Below, one piece after another: positions 16,300 through 25,542 of a stretch of 64,000 bases of DNA. The stretch's first letter is position 1. Every line of letters begins with the position of its first letter. Made by a program: the position numbers and the translations under genes. Under the pieces are notes generated by a model, which saw only the letters and a program-made list of their open reading frames with translations, ran no database searches and was not told the origin of the DNA. The DNA is from Hymenobacter telluris (GTDB lineage: Bacteria; Bacteroidota; Bacteroidia; Cytophagales; Hymenobacteraceae), in the NCBI RefSeq assembly GCF_017313265.1, contig NZ_JAFLQZ010000011.1, positions 62,001 to 126,000 on the forward strand. The letters run 5' to 3'.

Positions 16300-16418
16300 G
16301 ATGATTGAAGCAGGAGATGATTCGGTAAGAAAACAGATAGTTTTCGCGCCCGTCACCTGCCTGTCTCTTTCACTGCCTGCTTATTTTTCATCTCACCTCC
16401 TCACCTTTTACCTTAAAC
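16300..16418. repeat. Weak word-repeat arms between TPR and beta-barrel genes
   Basis: The right part (16380-16418), read on the minus strand, has GGTGAG/AGGTGAG-type words directly before the GTG start of the next gene. The left part (16300-16334) has similar GATGATT/GAAGCAG words, but pairing between them is poor. Confidence 0.35.
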
Positions 16419-16421
16419 GGA

Positions 16422-17159
16422 GTGAAGTTTTCCCAGCTGATTTTCACTGCTCTCACGGGCATTACCCTTACGCATACTGCCACTGCTCAGGATGGGCCGG
16501 AGCGCCGCCGCAAGCACTATGATGGGCAGGCGCGCGCCTACCATCGGGGGCCGGTGCGCTTCACGGCGGGCGGCGGGGCCGCGCTCTACAACGGTGACCT
16601 GGGCAGCAGCCTCTCCGAGAATTTTGTGGGCGGCAGCTTTAGTTTGGGACTGGTGTATCTGCTGCGGCCCCACTGGGTAATTGGGGCTGAGGGTACGTAT
16701 TTTCAGATTGGGGCCAAAGACCAGCTGCCTGAGCGGGGCCTCGCTTTCCGGGGGCGCAACGTGAGCGGCGTTACGTTTCTGCGGTACGAGCTGCTGCGCG
16801 ACGAGGGCGAATATGCCAACCGTAAAAAGGCACCGGCTTTGGTAAAGCCATACGTTAAGGCCGGGGCCGGGCTGCTGCTCTACAACCCCAAGTCGTACCG
16901 CGGCACCACCCGCCCCGATGAGCGGACCGTGTTCCTGGACCCCGAGCGCAACGACTACCCCGCCCTGGCTGTAGTAGCCCCGGTTGGGCTGGGCGTGGTG
17001 CTGCGCCTCTCACCCAAGCTCAATGCCACGCTCGAAGGCGCCTATTACTTCACCACCACCGACCACCTCGACGACATCAGTACCCGCGCCAACCCCGGCC
17101 AGAACGATGGTTACGGTATTGCCGAGCTGAAGCTGGAATATTCACCCTGGGGCCGGTAG
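16422..17159 (+). CDS. Outer-membrane beta-barrel protein (DUF6089/porin-like)
   Basis: A 245-residue predicted outer-membrane barrel. It has a signal peptide (FSQLIFTALTGITLTHTATAQ) and alternating aromatic/small strands such as VRFTAGGGAALYNGDLG, GGSFSLGLVYLLRPHWVIG and YVKAGAGLLLYNPKSY, ending in an aromatic-rich strand. YNGDLG near the first strand resembles the DUF6089-type barrels of Bacteroidota. The start is the GTG at 16422, directly before a clear signal peptide. Function unknown; no plug or substrate motif is visible. Confidence 0.8.
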   Translation: MKFSQLIFTALTGITLTHTATAQDGPERRRKHYDGQARAYHRGPVRFTAGGGAALYNGDLGSSLSENFVGGSFSLGLVYLLRPHWVIGAEGTYFQIGAKDQLPERGLAFRGRNVSGVTFLRYELLRDEGEYANRKKAPALVKPYVKAGAGLLLYNPKSYRGTTRPDERTVFLDPERNDYPALAVVAPVGLGVVLRLSPKLNATLEGAYYFTTTDHLDDISTRANPGQNDGYGIAELKLEYSPWGR

Positions 17160-17238
17160 GCGTTCTTGCTCTTCACACTGAGCAATAGCCGCGTAGCCGT
17201 GCTAGGCTTGTAGCATAGTAAAGCTGAAAGAACGATGC

Positions 17239-17291
17239 GCCGCATAGCGGTGCAAGAAGCCGATAGTGCGTTTCCGGCACCGCTACGCGGC
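17239..17291. repeat. Imperfect inverted repeat
   Basis: A 15-bp arm at 17239-17253 is inverted at 17277-17291 with one mismatch (core TAGCGGTGC). It lies in the gap after the barrel gene, upstream of a separate terminator. Related GCCGCGTAGC words occur a few dozen bases earlier. Confidence 0.55.
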
Positions 17292-17341
17292 TTTGTTGTA
17301 ATGAATCAGGTTGCCCGTAGTTTATCACTACCTGCCACAAC

Positions 17342-17375
17342 AAAAAAGGCCTGTCATCTGACAGGCCTTTTTTTG
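17342..17375. terminator. Bidirectional terminator between barrel and M4 protease genes
   Basis: Stem AAAAAAGGCCTGTC / GACAGGCCTTTTTTT with an ATCT loop, positioned to serve both convergent genes. Confidence 0.85.
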
Positions 17376-17412
17376 TTGTGCAAAGCCGCTACTGGCTGCA
17401 AAGGAGAAGTGC

Positions 17413-19860
17413 TTACTGCTTTACAAAGCGCTGATGAAACACTTTCTGGCCATCGGTGGCCGTGAGGGTGTAGATGCCTTGCGCCAAGGAGGAAACGTTG
17501 AGCTGATTGCCTTCCACTTTTACCCCAAGTACTTTCACGCCTCGCAAATCGGTTACGGTTACTGCGGTGATGGCAATGTTGTTGGGCATGGTCAGGCGCA
17601 GCACGTCGGTAGCTGGGTTCGGGTACAGCTCCAGGTTTTGCGTGGTGGTTTGCGCCAGCAGGCCCATGTTGCTTCCGCCGCCGTCACCAGTATCGGCAAT
17701 TGCCGCGCCACCCGAGATGGTGATGCTGTAGTCTTCGGTTTCGCCGTAGCTGTAAGAGCCGCAGCTGGTCGTGCCCGAGTTGTCGCTCATAACTACCCGC
17801 AGGCGGGTTTTGCCGTTTTTGGCCGTTGCAGGCACTGTGAAGGTGCTGCTGAGGGTAGCGGCGCTACTGCTGCTGCCACTCACCACCGTTTCGCCCGCGT
17901 CCGAGAAGTCACCGTCCTGGTTGTAGTCGATGAAGATTTTCCAGTATTCAGTGTACGCTGTGCTGGTGAAGCCCGCCGAGAAGTTGATGGTTTGGGCAGT
18001 GCCGGCCGTTACGTTGGCATTCAGGGCGGTACCATCGTAGTAACCAGCGTCTTTGCTGGAGGTGCGGTTGATGCCACCGATACTCACCAAGTCAATCCAC
18101 TCGTAGCTGACGTTGGTGCCTTTGCTGGTGCAGTACGTAACCGTGGTAGGCGGCGGGGTGGTGCCACCACCAGCCGCGGCGCCTACGCCCACGGCATACC
18201 ACGCGTTAGTCACGGCCGTTACCTGCGCCGAGCCCGCGCCATACAGGTCGGTAGCGGCCTGAATGGAATAGGTGCGGGCGGCCGCGTAGTTCGACGAAGC
18301 CGTGAGGTACACGCTTTCGGTGCGGTAGGCAATTTTGGCGGCGGCATCAATCCCGATGCCGGTTACGCTGTACGCGCTGCCAATGTCGTTGGTGCCGGTT
18401 TTGCCCACGCTCAGGATGTAGAACCAGTGGTTGAGTACGCCGCTGTTGGTGTGCACACCGCCATTGTCGCCGGTGCCGCTGTACCAGCTGGTGCCTCTGT
18501 ACGTGTCGGGCTGACCTTCGGAATTCGGGTCGCTCATGGAGCGCAAGGCCGGCCGCACTTTATCGATGTCTTCACCAATCAGCCAGGTAGCCTTGTTCGG
18601 GGCTTTGTAGTACTCCACGGCGGCTCCCCAGATGTCGGAAAAGCCTTCGTTCAATGCCCCCGACTCGTTGGAATACGTTAGGTTGGCGGTGCTGGAGCAC
18701 ACAGCGTGTCCGATTTCGTGGGCGCACACGTCCAGTGAGGTTAGCGGGTCGAAGCGGGAGTACCCGTCGCCGTAGGTCATCACCGAACCGTTCCAGTAGG
18801 CGTTTTCGTAGCCTTTGCCGTCGCCGGGTGTATCATCAAAGTGCACGTAGCTCTTGATCTTAGCTCCGGCGTTGTTATAAGAGTTGCGGGCGTGCACGTT
18901 TTTCCAATAGTCGTACACCGCCTGCGCGCCCCAGTGGGCGTCAAGCGCGGCATTGTCGAAGTTGGCGTTGGCGTACTCGGTCCAGTTGTTGTCGGCGTCC
19001 ACAAAGTCAACGGCGTTGGTGTAGCTGTTGCTTTTGCGGCAATTGTAAGTTTCAATGCCGGAGCCACGGGTAGCTTCGCGCAGGTAGTAGCCGCCGGTGG
19101 TAGTGCTGGTGGCGCTGCTCTGGGTGCCCGAGTACTTGGTAGCCAACGTGCCGGTAGCCGCCGCGTGCTTGATAATGGCGTCCTGTAGCACCACCTCGCC
19201 GGAGTGGGCATCCACGTACACGTACGCGCGGCTCACCGGACTTTGCGCATACACATCAAACTTCCAGGCCAGTGTGGGCTTGCCGTGGCGCGCCGGGTTG
19301 GTGCTTTGCTCGTTCCGCACAATCACCAATTCGCCCTGGGGCCGGTAGGTGGCTGCCGGGTTGTTTTCCTGCTGCTTCAGGCCCGCTTCTTCGGCTGGGT
19401 CTTCCCACATGTACTTCTTGGCTCCCACAAACGCCAGGGCGCGTTGCAGAGCGGCTTTGGCATCCACGGAAGGCGTTACGCTGAGGTTGCTGATGCGCTC
19501 CACCTGGCCGCTCATGCTTTCCACTTTGCCTTGTTTGGCGTGCAGCGTGTACGTGGCGTGCTCTACCTTGATGCCTTTGTAATACTGGGTGTACTTCTCG
19601 TGCGCAAAGCCCAGATTATCGAGGTCGGTGCGGGCGCGCAGCATCTGGTCGTCGTTGCTGAGTTGCAGTTGCTCTACAAATGCCTGCCGGGCCTGGCTAA
19701 GCGTATAAGCGGGAGCTTCCACCCGAAACTGCACGAGGGCCGGCGTGCCATCTTCGGCCATAAACTTCTTGGCCGCTTTGGCAGCGTCCTGGGCAAAAGC
19801 CGACGAATAGGGCAGCGCACCGAACAGAAGGAGCGCTGCAACAGGGTACTTGTTTAACAT
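17413..19860 (-). CDS. Secreted M4 (thermolysin-family) metalloprotease with GEVED and T9SS domains
   Basis: An 815-residue extracellular zinc endopeptidase. Order: signal peptide (AALLLFGALPYSSAFAQ); FTP and PepSY pro-domains to about residue 230; M4 catalytic domain with zinc ligands H381 and H385 and catalytic E382 in HEIGHAV, and third ligand E405 in GALNEGFSD; then a GEVED domain (FIDYNQDGDFSDAGE, ending YGETEDYSI); and finally a type A T9SS signal starting LELYPNPATDVL. The inhibitory pro-domain indicates secretion as a zymogen. A 260-bp AT-rich gap upstream, divergent from the SDR gene, holds its promoter, but I could not place the boxes. Confidence 0.95.
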   Translation of the reverse strand: MLNKYPVAALLLFGALPYSSAFAQDAAKAAKKFMAEDGTPALVQFRVEAPAYTLSQARQAFVEQLQLSNDDQMLRARTDLDNLGFAHEKYTQYYKGIKVEHATYTLHAKQGKVESMSGQVERISNLSVTPSVDAKAALQRALAFVGAKKYMWEDPAEEAGLKQQENNPAATYRPQGELVIVRNEQSTNPARHGKPTLAWKFDVYAQSPVSRAYVYVDAHSGEVVLQDAIIKHAAATGTLATKYSGTQSSATSTTTGGYYLREATRGSGIETYNCRKSNSYTNAVDFVDADNNWTEYANANFDNAALDAHWGAQAVYDYWKNVHARNSYNNAGAKIKSYVHFDDTPGDGKGYENAYWNGSVMTYGDGYSRFDPLTSLDVCAHEIGHAVCSSTANLTYSNESGALNEGFSDIWGAAVEYYKAPNKATWLIGEDIDKVRPALRSMSDPNSEGQPDTYRGTSWYSGTGDNGGVHTNSGVLNHWFYILSVGKTGTNDIGSAYSVTGIGIDAAAKIAYRTESVYLTASSNYAAARTYSIQAATDLYGAGSAQVTAVTNAWYAVGVGAAAGGGTTPPPTTVTYCTSKGTNVSYEWIDLVSIGGINRTSSKDAGYYDGTALNANVTAGTAQTINFSAGFTSTAYTEYWKIFIDYNQDGDFSDAGETVVSGSSSSAATLSSTFTVPATAKNGKTRLRVVMSDNSGTTSCGSYSYGETEDYSITISGGAAIADTGDGGGSNMGLLAQTTTQNLELYPNPATDVLRLTMPNNIAITAVTVTDLRGVKVLGVKVEGNQLNVSSLAQGIYTLTATDGQKVFHQRFVKQ

Positions 19861-20119
19861 AGTGAGTTGGTTGTGGAAAGGAAGAAATAGAACAGGCGCT
19901 TGGCCGACAGCCAGCGTGCAGCCAATTTATATTTTTATCAACAGTAAAGCACTTTCATTAAAATTACTGTTTTGAAAACAGTATATAATTTGAAATATAT
20001 CAATAATATAAGTGATAAATAATCTTGGCTGGATAGTATTAAGCTTGTTTTAACGTCTTTTATTCCTGTTTTTCCGCCACATAAAAGCCATAGTTTTACA
20101 CCATTCTTTTTTCAATTGC

Positions 20120-20908
20120 ATGATGCAGCCTTCTCCTTTATTGCAAAACCGCTGGAGCCTAGCCGGTCAGCTTGCCATTGTAACGGGGGCCTCCAAAGGC
20201 ATTGGCGCCGCCGTAGCCGCCGAGCTGCTGGCTTTCGGAGCAACCGTTGTGGCCGTGGCCCGGCAAGCCCCCGAGCTGGAAGCCCAGGTAGCTGCGTGGC
20301 GGGCCGCCGGCTTCGAGGCCCACGCCGTAGCCGCCGACGTCAGCCAGGAAACCGGGCGGCAGCAGGTGCTGGCAGCGGCGGCGGCACTGGGGCCGGCGTT
20401 GCACATCTTGGTTAACAACGTGGGCACCAATATCCGCAAGCCCACCACTGAGTACTCTGCGGCGGAATTTCAGCACTTGCTGGCTACCAATCTGGAGTCG
20501 GCTTTTGGGTTGTGCCAGGGGGCCTACCCGCAGTTGCAAGCGGCCGGTAATGCCAGCATCGTCAATATTTCGTCGGTGGCGGGCCTTACGCACGTGCGCA
20601 CCGGGGCCATTTACGGCATGACCAAAGCGGCGCTCAACCAACTTAGCCGCAACCTGGCCGTGGAATGGGCCGGCGCGGGTATCCGCGTCAACACGGTAGC
20701 GCCGTGGTACATCCAAACCCCGCTGGCCGAAACCGTGCTGCGCAACCCCGACTACCTAAAGCAGGTGCTGGACCGCACTCCGCTGGGCCGGGTTGGGGAG
20801 CCCGAAGAAGTGGCGGCGGCCGTGGCGTTCCTGTGCTTGCCGGCCGCCCGCTACATCACCGGCCAATGCCTGAGCGTAGACGGTGGCTTCGAGGTGTTCG
20901 GCTTTTAA
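20120..20908 (+). CDS. SDR-family oxidoreductase
   Basis: A 262-residue NAD(P)-dependent classical short-chain dehydrogenase. Cofactor loop TGASKGIGAAVAAELL, stabilising NNVGTNIRKP, and the catalytic Ser-Tyr-Lys set in ISSVAGLTHVRTGAIYGMTK. The ending VDGGFEVFGF is typical. The overall pattern (WSLAGQLAIVTGASKGIG, then NNVGTNIRKPT) resembles the tropinone-reductase-like group, but the substrate is not predictable. A stem-loop repeat lies just downstream. Confidence 0.9.
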   Translation: MMQPSPLLQNRWSLAGQLAIVTGASKGIGAAVAAELLAFGATVVAVARQAPELEAQVAAWRAAGFEAHAVAADVSQETGRQQVLAAAAALGPALHILVNNVGTNIRKPTTEYSAAEFQHLLATNLESAFGLCQGAYPQLQAAGNASIVNISSVAGLTHVRTGAIYGMTKAALNQLSRNLAVEWAGAGIRVNTVAPWYIQTPLAETVLRNPDYLKQVLDRTPLGRVGEPEEVAAAVAFLCLPAARYITGQCLSVDGGFEVFGF

Positions 20909-20935
20909 ATAATTCAAGTTGCGGAGTAGTAGCCG

Positions 20936-21037
20936 GTCAGCTGGCAAAAAAGCCAGTTGACGGGTTGTTGCCAGCACCGCATCAAGTAACAGCCACAGCA
21001 TACGGCAACCCGTCAGCTCGCCAGAAAGCCAGCAGAC
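20936..21037. repeat. Intergenic inverted repeat after the SDR gene
   Basis: The left arm 20936-20972 and right arm 21004-21037 are imperfect inverted copies (shared core TGACGGGTTG). The left arm also folds on itself (GTCAGCTGGC against GCCAGTTGAC). Roughly 8-bp word spacing is visible. It fills most of the gap before the next minus-strand gene. Confidence 0.6.
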
Positions 21038-21118
21038 GGACGAGCCTACGTGAAGCACTGCACAGCTCAGGTAATTGCTATGTGCTGTAGATATACACAC
21101 TATAGGTATGTGGTAGCG

Positions 21119-21301
21119 TTACTTCTTTCGCTCCAGGTACCACCACAGTCCGCCAACTACCAGCGTGGCTGCCGCTACCAGCGCTACGGTAGTGGTGCCG
21201 CGGCCGTAGTTCACGCATGAGCAGTCCGTAAACAGAGGCTGGCCGTTCCAGCGGATACGGCGGCGGCAGGCAAAGCAGGGCGACACGAAGGCAGGGTTCA
21301 T
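21119..21301 (-). CDS. Small Cys-rich protein with C-terminal membrane helix
   Basis: A 60-residue protein with four cysteines in a zinc-ribbon-like layout (SPCFACRRR, then DCSC) followed by one hydrophobic helix (TTTVALVAAATLVVGGLWWYL) and the basic tail ERKK. This gives a tail-anchored protein with a possible metal-binding head in the cytoplasm. I recognise no family. I chose the ATG at 21301; the longer frame to 21400 adds sequence without protein character. Four well-spaced cysteines and a clean helix make it more than a chance frame. Confidence 0.55.
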   Translation of the reverse strand: MNPAFVSPCFACRRRIRWNGQPLFTDCSCVNYGRGTTTVALVAAATLVVGGLWWYLERKK

Positions 21302-21459
21302 ACGATAGGTATATAGTATACACTTTAATACCGCACTCCGCTTTTGGTAACCGCCAAGCTCGGCAGCAACTCCGCGTGCTTCACAACTAGGGCATGCCAA
21401 ACGCCTTTTCTGCGCATCAAGCAGCGCAGGCGGCTAGGACTGAGGCCTGCTGAAAAACG

Positions 21460-21492
21460 AAAAAAGCCGCCCCGGAGTGGGGCGGCTTTTTC
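21460..21492 (-). terminator. Terminator after the roadblock gene
   Basis: Stem AAAAAGCCGCCCC / GGGGCGGCTTTTT with a GGAGT loop, 30 bp beyond the stop codon of the roadblock gene. Confidence 0.85.
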
Positions 21493-21521
21493 CATCATGG
21501 GCCAGACGGCCCGGCAATGCC

Positions 21522-21902
21522 TTACTTCAGCAACTCAGCGCTTTGGCGGCACACGTCACGGGCAATAGCCAAGTTGGTGTCGCGGGAGTTCACGGCCAGG
21601 TAAATGAACTTCTTGCCGTCGTCGGTCAGGTTGATGAGGTGAATTTGGTTGGTGAGGGTGATGAGGATGTCGTCGATCCGCTCGCCTTGCAGCTTCAGCG
21701 CCGACATGGCCTTCATCTTTTGCTTTACCACTTCGGTGTTGTAGGCGGCAGCGGTTTCGGGGTTGAGGCCGGGGGCGTTGCTGTGCGAAGCCAGCGCCAT
21801 GCCCGATTGTACATCAACTACGGCTACGGCCATCAGGCCAGGCAGCGAATCAATGATTTCTTGTACGGTTTGACCTGCGGGGGTGTTGGTAGAGTAAGCC
21901 AT
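21522..21902 (-). CDS. Roadblock/LC7-domain protein
   Basis: A 126-residue protein made of a single roadblock/LC7 fold. In this family, dimers regulate small GTPases (MglB acting on MglA) or scaffold signalling. Visible features: an N-terminal helix (TVQEIIDSLPGLMAVAVVD), a hairpin (SGMALASHSN), a long central helix (EVVKQKMKAMSAL), and the C-terminal strand-helix (FIYLAVNSRDTNLAIARD). I chose the ATG at 21902 because earlier residues are not part of the fold. No GTPase gene is adjacent. It is divergent from the hybrid histidine kinase, about 320 bp away. Confidence 0.7.
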   Translation of the reverse strand: MAYSTNTPAGQTVQEIIDSLPGLMAVAVVDVQSGMALASHSNAPGLNPETAAAYNTEVVKQKMKAMSALKLQGERIDDILITLTNQIHLINLTDDGKKFIYLAVNSRDTNLAIARDVCRQSAELLK

Positions 21903-22221
21903 GATGGAAAAAAAATGGTAAGGTTTGAAAATGAAGTAGATGTAGTTTGAAATAATCGGGGAGCCTGCGAAGCGAGTGATTTGCCTTGCTCGGTAGCCCT
22001 TGTGCCCCGTTGACATTACAAGGATAGGGCAGGGCCGAGCCGGCTGCCGGACTTTCTGCCGGATTGCCGACTTTTTGCAGTGAACGGTCGTATTTTTACA
22101 GTGAGTGGAAATGCCCCCGGTTGTCTGCCCCGCGAAGTATTGCCTGAACCACTTCTAATAAGGTCCGGAGCCTGCTGCCAGCGTAGCGTAGTTGTTGCTG
22201 GCTACTCTTATTCTATACTGC
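21903..22221. other. Intergenic gap between roadblock and histidine kinase genes
   Basis: A 319-bp divergent gap. It has a short AT-rich half next to the roadblock gene and a box TATTTTTA near 22090, one base away from the -7 consensus, pointing toward the kinase. I see no RNA gene or repeat. Confidence 0.4.
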
Positions 22222-24591
22222 ATGCCATTCCCATCTGCGCGCCCATTCATTCCCTCCGAAGCCGAAACGCGAATTGCGGAGTTGGAGCAAGCCCTGCGCG
22301 AAGCCGACGAACGAGCCGCAACTGCCGAGCGTCGGCTAGCGGGTCTGGTAGAACAGACGGAGCCCGGCCGGCTTCTGGTTGGGCCAGATGGAACTATCGA
22401 ACGAATAAATGAGGCGCTTTGCCAACTGCTGGGGGCACCGGAACCCCCAACCTATTGGGTGGGCCGGTCGGCCGATGCGCTACTGGCCCGGTTGCAGCGC
22501 CTGATGGTGCATCCTGAGCGGTACGCGCAACAAATGCAGGAGCACCGTGCCGCGCAGCAGCCCGTACTAGGCGAAGAAATACCGCTCTACGACGGCCGCA
22601 TCCTGACCCAGGACTATGTGCTGCTGCCAGCCTCCACCGGAGCGGCCCGGTCCGAGCTGTTCAGTTACCGCCTGCTTACACCGCCCGCTCCCGCGGAGGC
22701 ATCCTCTAAAAGCCCGGCCGGGCAGCAACTCCGCGACTTGCCCGTGGCCGTAGCCACTCACGATTTGCAGGGGGTGCTGCTTTCCTGCAACCACGCCTTC
22801 GCGCGCCTGCTGCAACGGCCGGCTATGCACCTGCTGGGTATCTCACTGAGCGAGTTTATGCCCAGCGCCGACCAGTTCCAGGCCGCAGCCGCCTACTTGG
22901 TGCAGTTTAGCGCAGCCAGGGCAGCAGCTCAGGGCCAATTGCCGGTATTAGCTCCCGAAGGAGCCCATCGGCATCTGCTGTACCGCGCCAACCGCCTCGA
23001 CCCGCCGGGGCAGCCGCCGTACGTGCTACTGTGCGCTTTCGATATCACGGAACGGGCGCAGACAGAAACCGAGCTGCGGCGCGGCAAGGAAAAAGCCGAA
23101 GCGTCGGCGCAGGCTAAGGAAACGTTTCTGGCCAACCTCAGCCACGAAATCCGGACGCCCATGAACGGGGTGCTGGGCATGGCCCGCCAGCTCACCAAAA
23201 CTTCCCTCGACCAAACCCAGCGCGAACTGCTGCGCATCATTCAGGCTTCGGGCGAGCATCTGCTGGCCGTGCTCAACGAGGTGCTCGACCTCACCAAAAT
23301 CAGCTCGGCCCGGTTGGAGCTGGAGCAAATGTCGTTTGATTTGCGCGCTTCCATGGAAGAAGCGCTGCGGCCCCTGGCGGTGCAGGCCACCGAAAAAGGC
23401 ATCAACTTCCACGTAGCCCTGCTGTTGCAGGAGCAGCCGCTGCCCCGGGTGATGGGCGACCCGTTTCGGCTGAATCAGGTGCTTATCAACTTGGTTTCCA
23501 ACGCCATCAAGTTCACCCCCACCGAAGGCAGCGTCTTGATAGGCGGGTACCTCATCAGTGAAACCGAAACCCACCTTACGGCCGGTTTTCGGGTGACGGA
23601 CACGGGCATTGGCATCCCCCTCGATAAGCTCGACCACATCTTCGAGGACTTTGTGCAGGCCGGCACCGATACCGCGCGGCGCTTTGGGGGCACCGGGCTG
23701 GGTTTGGGTATTGCCCGCGCCCTCGTCGAGCAGATGGGCGGCGCAATTACCGTGGAAAGCCAGCCGGGCAACGGTAGCACGTTTCAATTCACCGTAACGC
23801 TACCGCTGGCCGAAGGCAGTGAAAACGAGCTAAGCCCGGCCCCCACCGACACCGGGGCGCTACACAAGCGGCGGGTGCTGGTAGTGGAAGACAACCACAT
23901 CAACCGCGAAGTGGTGCGCCTGCTGCTGCAAAGCTGGGGTGTGGAGGTAGATGAGGCCGAGGACGGCCCCACAGCCCTGGCCCTGCACTCCCAGCACCAC
24001 TACGACGCCATTCTGATGGATATTCAGATGCCGGGCATGAGCGGGGTGGAGGCTACCACCCAAATCAGGCTGCACCCCGAGTTCGAGCGGGCCCAAGTGC
24101 CGGTGCTGGCCCTCACCGCCAATGCCTTCCGCTCCGACCTGGATAGGTATCTGAAAGCCGGTATCAATGAGTGCCTGACCAAGCCGTTCAAGGAAGAGGA
24201 GTTCTACCGCAAGCTGGTGGCCTTGGTGCAAGCCCCGCCCGCGCCACTCTACAACCTGGCCTTGGTGCACGAGCTAGCCGACGGCGACACTGCTTTTGTG
24301 GAGCGCATCATCCGCTCGTTCTTGCTGCATATTCCGCCCAGCATCCAGCAGATTCAAACGGCGGCCACGGCCGGGCAGTGGGCGCAGGTAGCCAAACTGG
24401 TGCATCACATCAAGCCGAACTTGGTGCAGTTTGGGGTGGCCGCCCTCACCCAGCCGTTGCAGCTACTAATGGAGCAGCCCCGCCCCGGCGCCAAAGCCGC
24501 CAACCTGCGGGCATCCGCCGTGCGGCAGCTGGTGCGGCAAGTAACCCGCGTACTGGAGGCCCTTCCTGAGCAGTTGCCCGCCGTATCCTAG
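22222..24591 (+). CDS. Hybrid sensor histidine kinase with receiver and Hpt domains
   Basis: A 789-residue multi-step phosphorelay kinase with no membrane segment, so probably cytoplasmic. Order: short coiled coil (ETRIAELEQALREADERAA in outline), two PAS-like sensor regions (to about residue 290), a HisKA dimer helix with the phospho-accepting His in NLSHEIRTPMNG, an ATPase domain (NLVSNAIKF; DTGIGI; GGTGLGLGIA), a receiver with the phospho-Asp in ILMDIQMPG, and an Hpt module with the His in LVHHIKPN. The ATG at 22222 is preferred. It converges on a LytTR response regulator with only 9 bp between stops; the two may form a pathway, but that is inference. Confidence 0.92.
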   Translation: MPFPSARPFIPSEAETRIAELEQALREADERAATAERRLAGLVEQTEPGRLLVGPDGTIERINEALCQLLGAPEPPTYWVGRSADALLARLQRLMVHPERYAQQMQEHRAAQQPVLGEEIPLYDGRILTQDYVLLPASTGAARSELFSYRLLTPPAPAEASSKSPAGQQLRDLPVAVATHDLQGVLLSCNHAFARLLQRPAMHLLGISLSEFMPSADQFQAAAAYLVQFSAARAAAQGQLPVLAPEGAHRHLLYRANRLDPPGQPPYVLLCAFDITERAQTETELRRGKEKAEASAQAKETFLANLSHEIRTPMNGVLGMARQLTKTSLDQTQRELLRIIQASGEHLLAVLNEVLDLTKISSARLELEQMSFDLRASMEEALRPLAVQATEKGINFHVALLLQEQPLPRVMGDPFRLNQVLINLVSNAIKFTPTEGSVLIGGYLISETETHLTAGFRVTDTGIGIPLDKLDHIFEDFVQAGTDTARRFGGTGLGLGIARALVEQMGGAITVESQPGNGSTFQFTVTLPLAEGSENELSPAPTDTGALHKRRVLVVEDNHINREVVRLLLQSWGVEVDEAEDGPTALALHSQHHYDAILMDIQMPGMSGVEATTQIRLHPEFERAQVPVLALTANAFRSDLDRYLKAGINECLTKPFKEEEFYRKLVALVQAPPAPLYNLALVHELADGDTAFVERIIRSFLLHIPPSIQQIQTAATAGQWAQVAKLVHHIKPNLVQFGVAALTQPLQLLMEQPRPGAKAANLRASAVRQLVRQVTRVLEALPEQLPAVS

Positions 24592-24600
24592 GGTACTACT

Positions 24601-25341
24601 TTATAGAGCGCCCAGCCGCTGGGCAAGCTGCTCCTGATACGGGCGGCTCACGGGAACTTCGTGCTGGCCCAGGCGCAACATGTTGTCTTCCAAGGCCTCC
24701 ACGCGGTGCAGGTTCACAATATAGGAGCGGTGCACGCGCACAAAATGCCGGAAAGGCAGCCGGTCCTCCATGTTCTTGAGGGTGCCCCCCACAATGTGCT
24801 TGTGCTTGTCGGTTACCAGCAACACGTAGGTGGAAAGCGCCTCAATGAAGAGTACGTCCTCGAAGTTGATGCGCTGTAGCTTCCCATTGATTTTCACAAA
24901 CAAGTCGGTGCCGGTGGCGGAAATGTCGGTGGGCACAGCGGCGCTGAGGGCGGGCGGGGGCGGAGCGGGTTGGTGCTGCTCCATTACGCGGGCAATGGCC
25001 TGGCAAAACCGCGCGTAGTTCACCGGCTTCACTAAGTAGTCGAGCACCCGCAGCTCAAAAGCATCCACCGCAAACGAGGCGTGCGTGGTGACCAGAATAA
25101 TAGCCGGTTTCGGCTCGGGCAGCAGCTTCACCAGCTCCAGCCCGCTGATGTGCGGCATCTCAATGTCCAGCAGCAGCACATCTACTGCGCCGCCGTCGTG
25201 GAAATAGGTCAGGGCCTCCACTGCATCCGGGAAAGAAGCGGCCAGCGTCAATTGGTCGTGCCGCTCCACGGCCCGTTCCAGCGTGAAGCGGTTGATTTCG
25301 TTGTCGTCGATAATAACACAGGCAAGCAAAGCGGCAGCCAT
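24601..25341 (-). CDS. LytTR-family DNA-binding response regulator
   Basis: A 246-residue transcription factor: an N-terminal receiver (CVIIDDNEINR; phospho-Asp in VLLLDIEMPHISG; Lys in LDYLVKPVNY) and a C-terminal LytTR DNA-binding domain (FVKINGKLQRINFEDVLFIE in outline; RVHRSYIVNL; VPVSRPYQEQL). It is convergent with the hybrid kinase, which itself lacks an output domain. LytTR regulators usually bind paired sites near their targets; I did not identify such sites here. Confidence 0.93.
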   Translation of the reverse strand: MAAALLACVIIDDNEINRFTLERAVERHDQLTLAASFPDAVEALTYFHDGGAVDVLLLDIEMPHISGLELVKLLPEPKPAIILVTTHASFAVDAFELRVLDYLVKPVNYARFCQAIARVMEQHQPAPPPPALSAAVPTDISATGTDLFVKINGKLQRINFEDVLFIEALSTYVLLVTDKHKHIVGGTLKNMEDRLPFRHFVRVHRSYIVNLHRVEALEDNMLRLGQHEVPVSRPYQEQLAQRLGAL

Positions 25342-25489
25342 GATAGTAGCTTAAAGCACTTGGTACGCTGATTTACGAACCCAAGGATATAGAATAACAT
25401 CTGAAAGCGGCGCCAAAAGTAGCAGCACCATTCCAGCTTGTATGTATAGCGGAAAATCGAATACTACCTATGTAGCTGACAGTAAATAG

Positions 25490-25522
25490 AAAAGGCCAGC
25501 GCTGAACACGCCGGCCTTTCTT
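25490..25522 (-). terminator. nrdB terminator
   Basis: Stem AAAGGCCAGCG / CGCCGGCCTTT (one mismatch) with a 7-nt loop, 20 bp after the nrdB stop codon. Confidence 0.75.
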
Positions 25523-25542
25523 ATACAAGCATCAAAAATAGC

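Noticed and set aside
17434..18681. 415-residue plus-strand frame opposite the M4 protease
   Set aside because: It is an antisense shadow rich in Gly/Val/Arg, and the protease on the other strand has all catalytic motifs.
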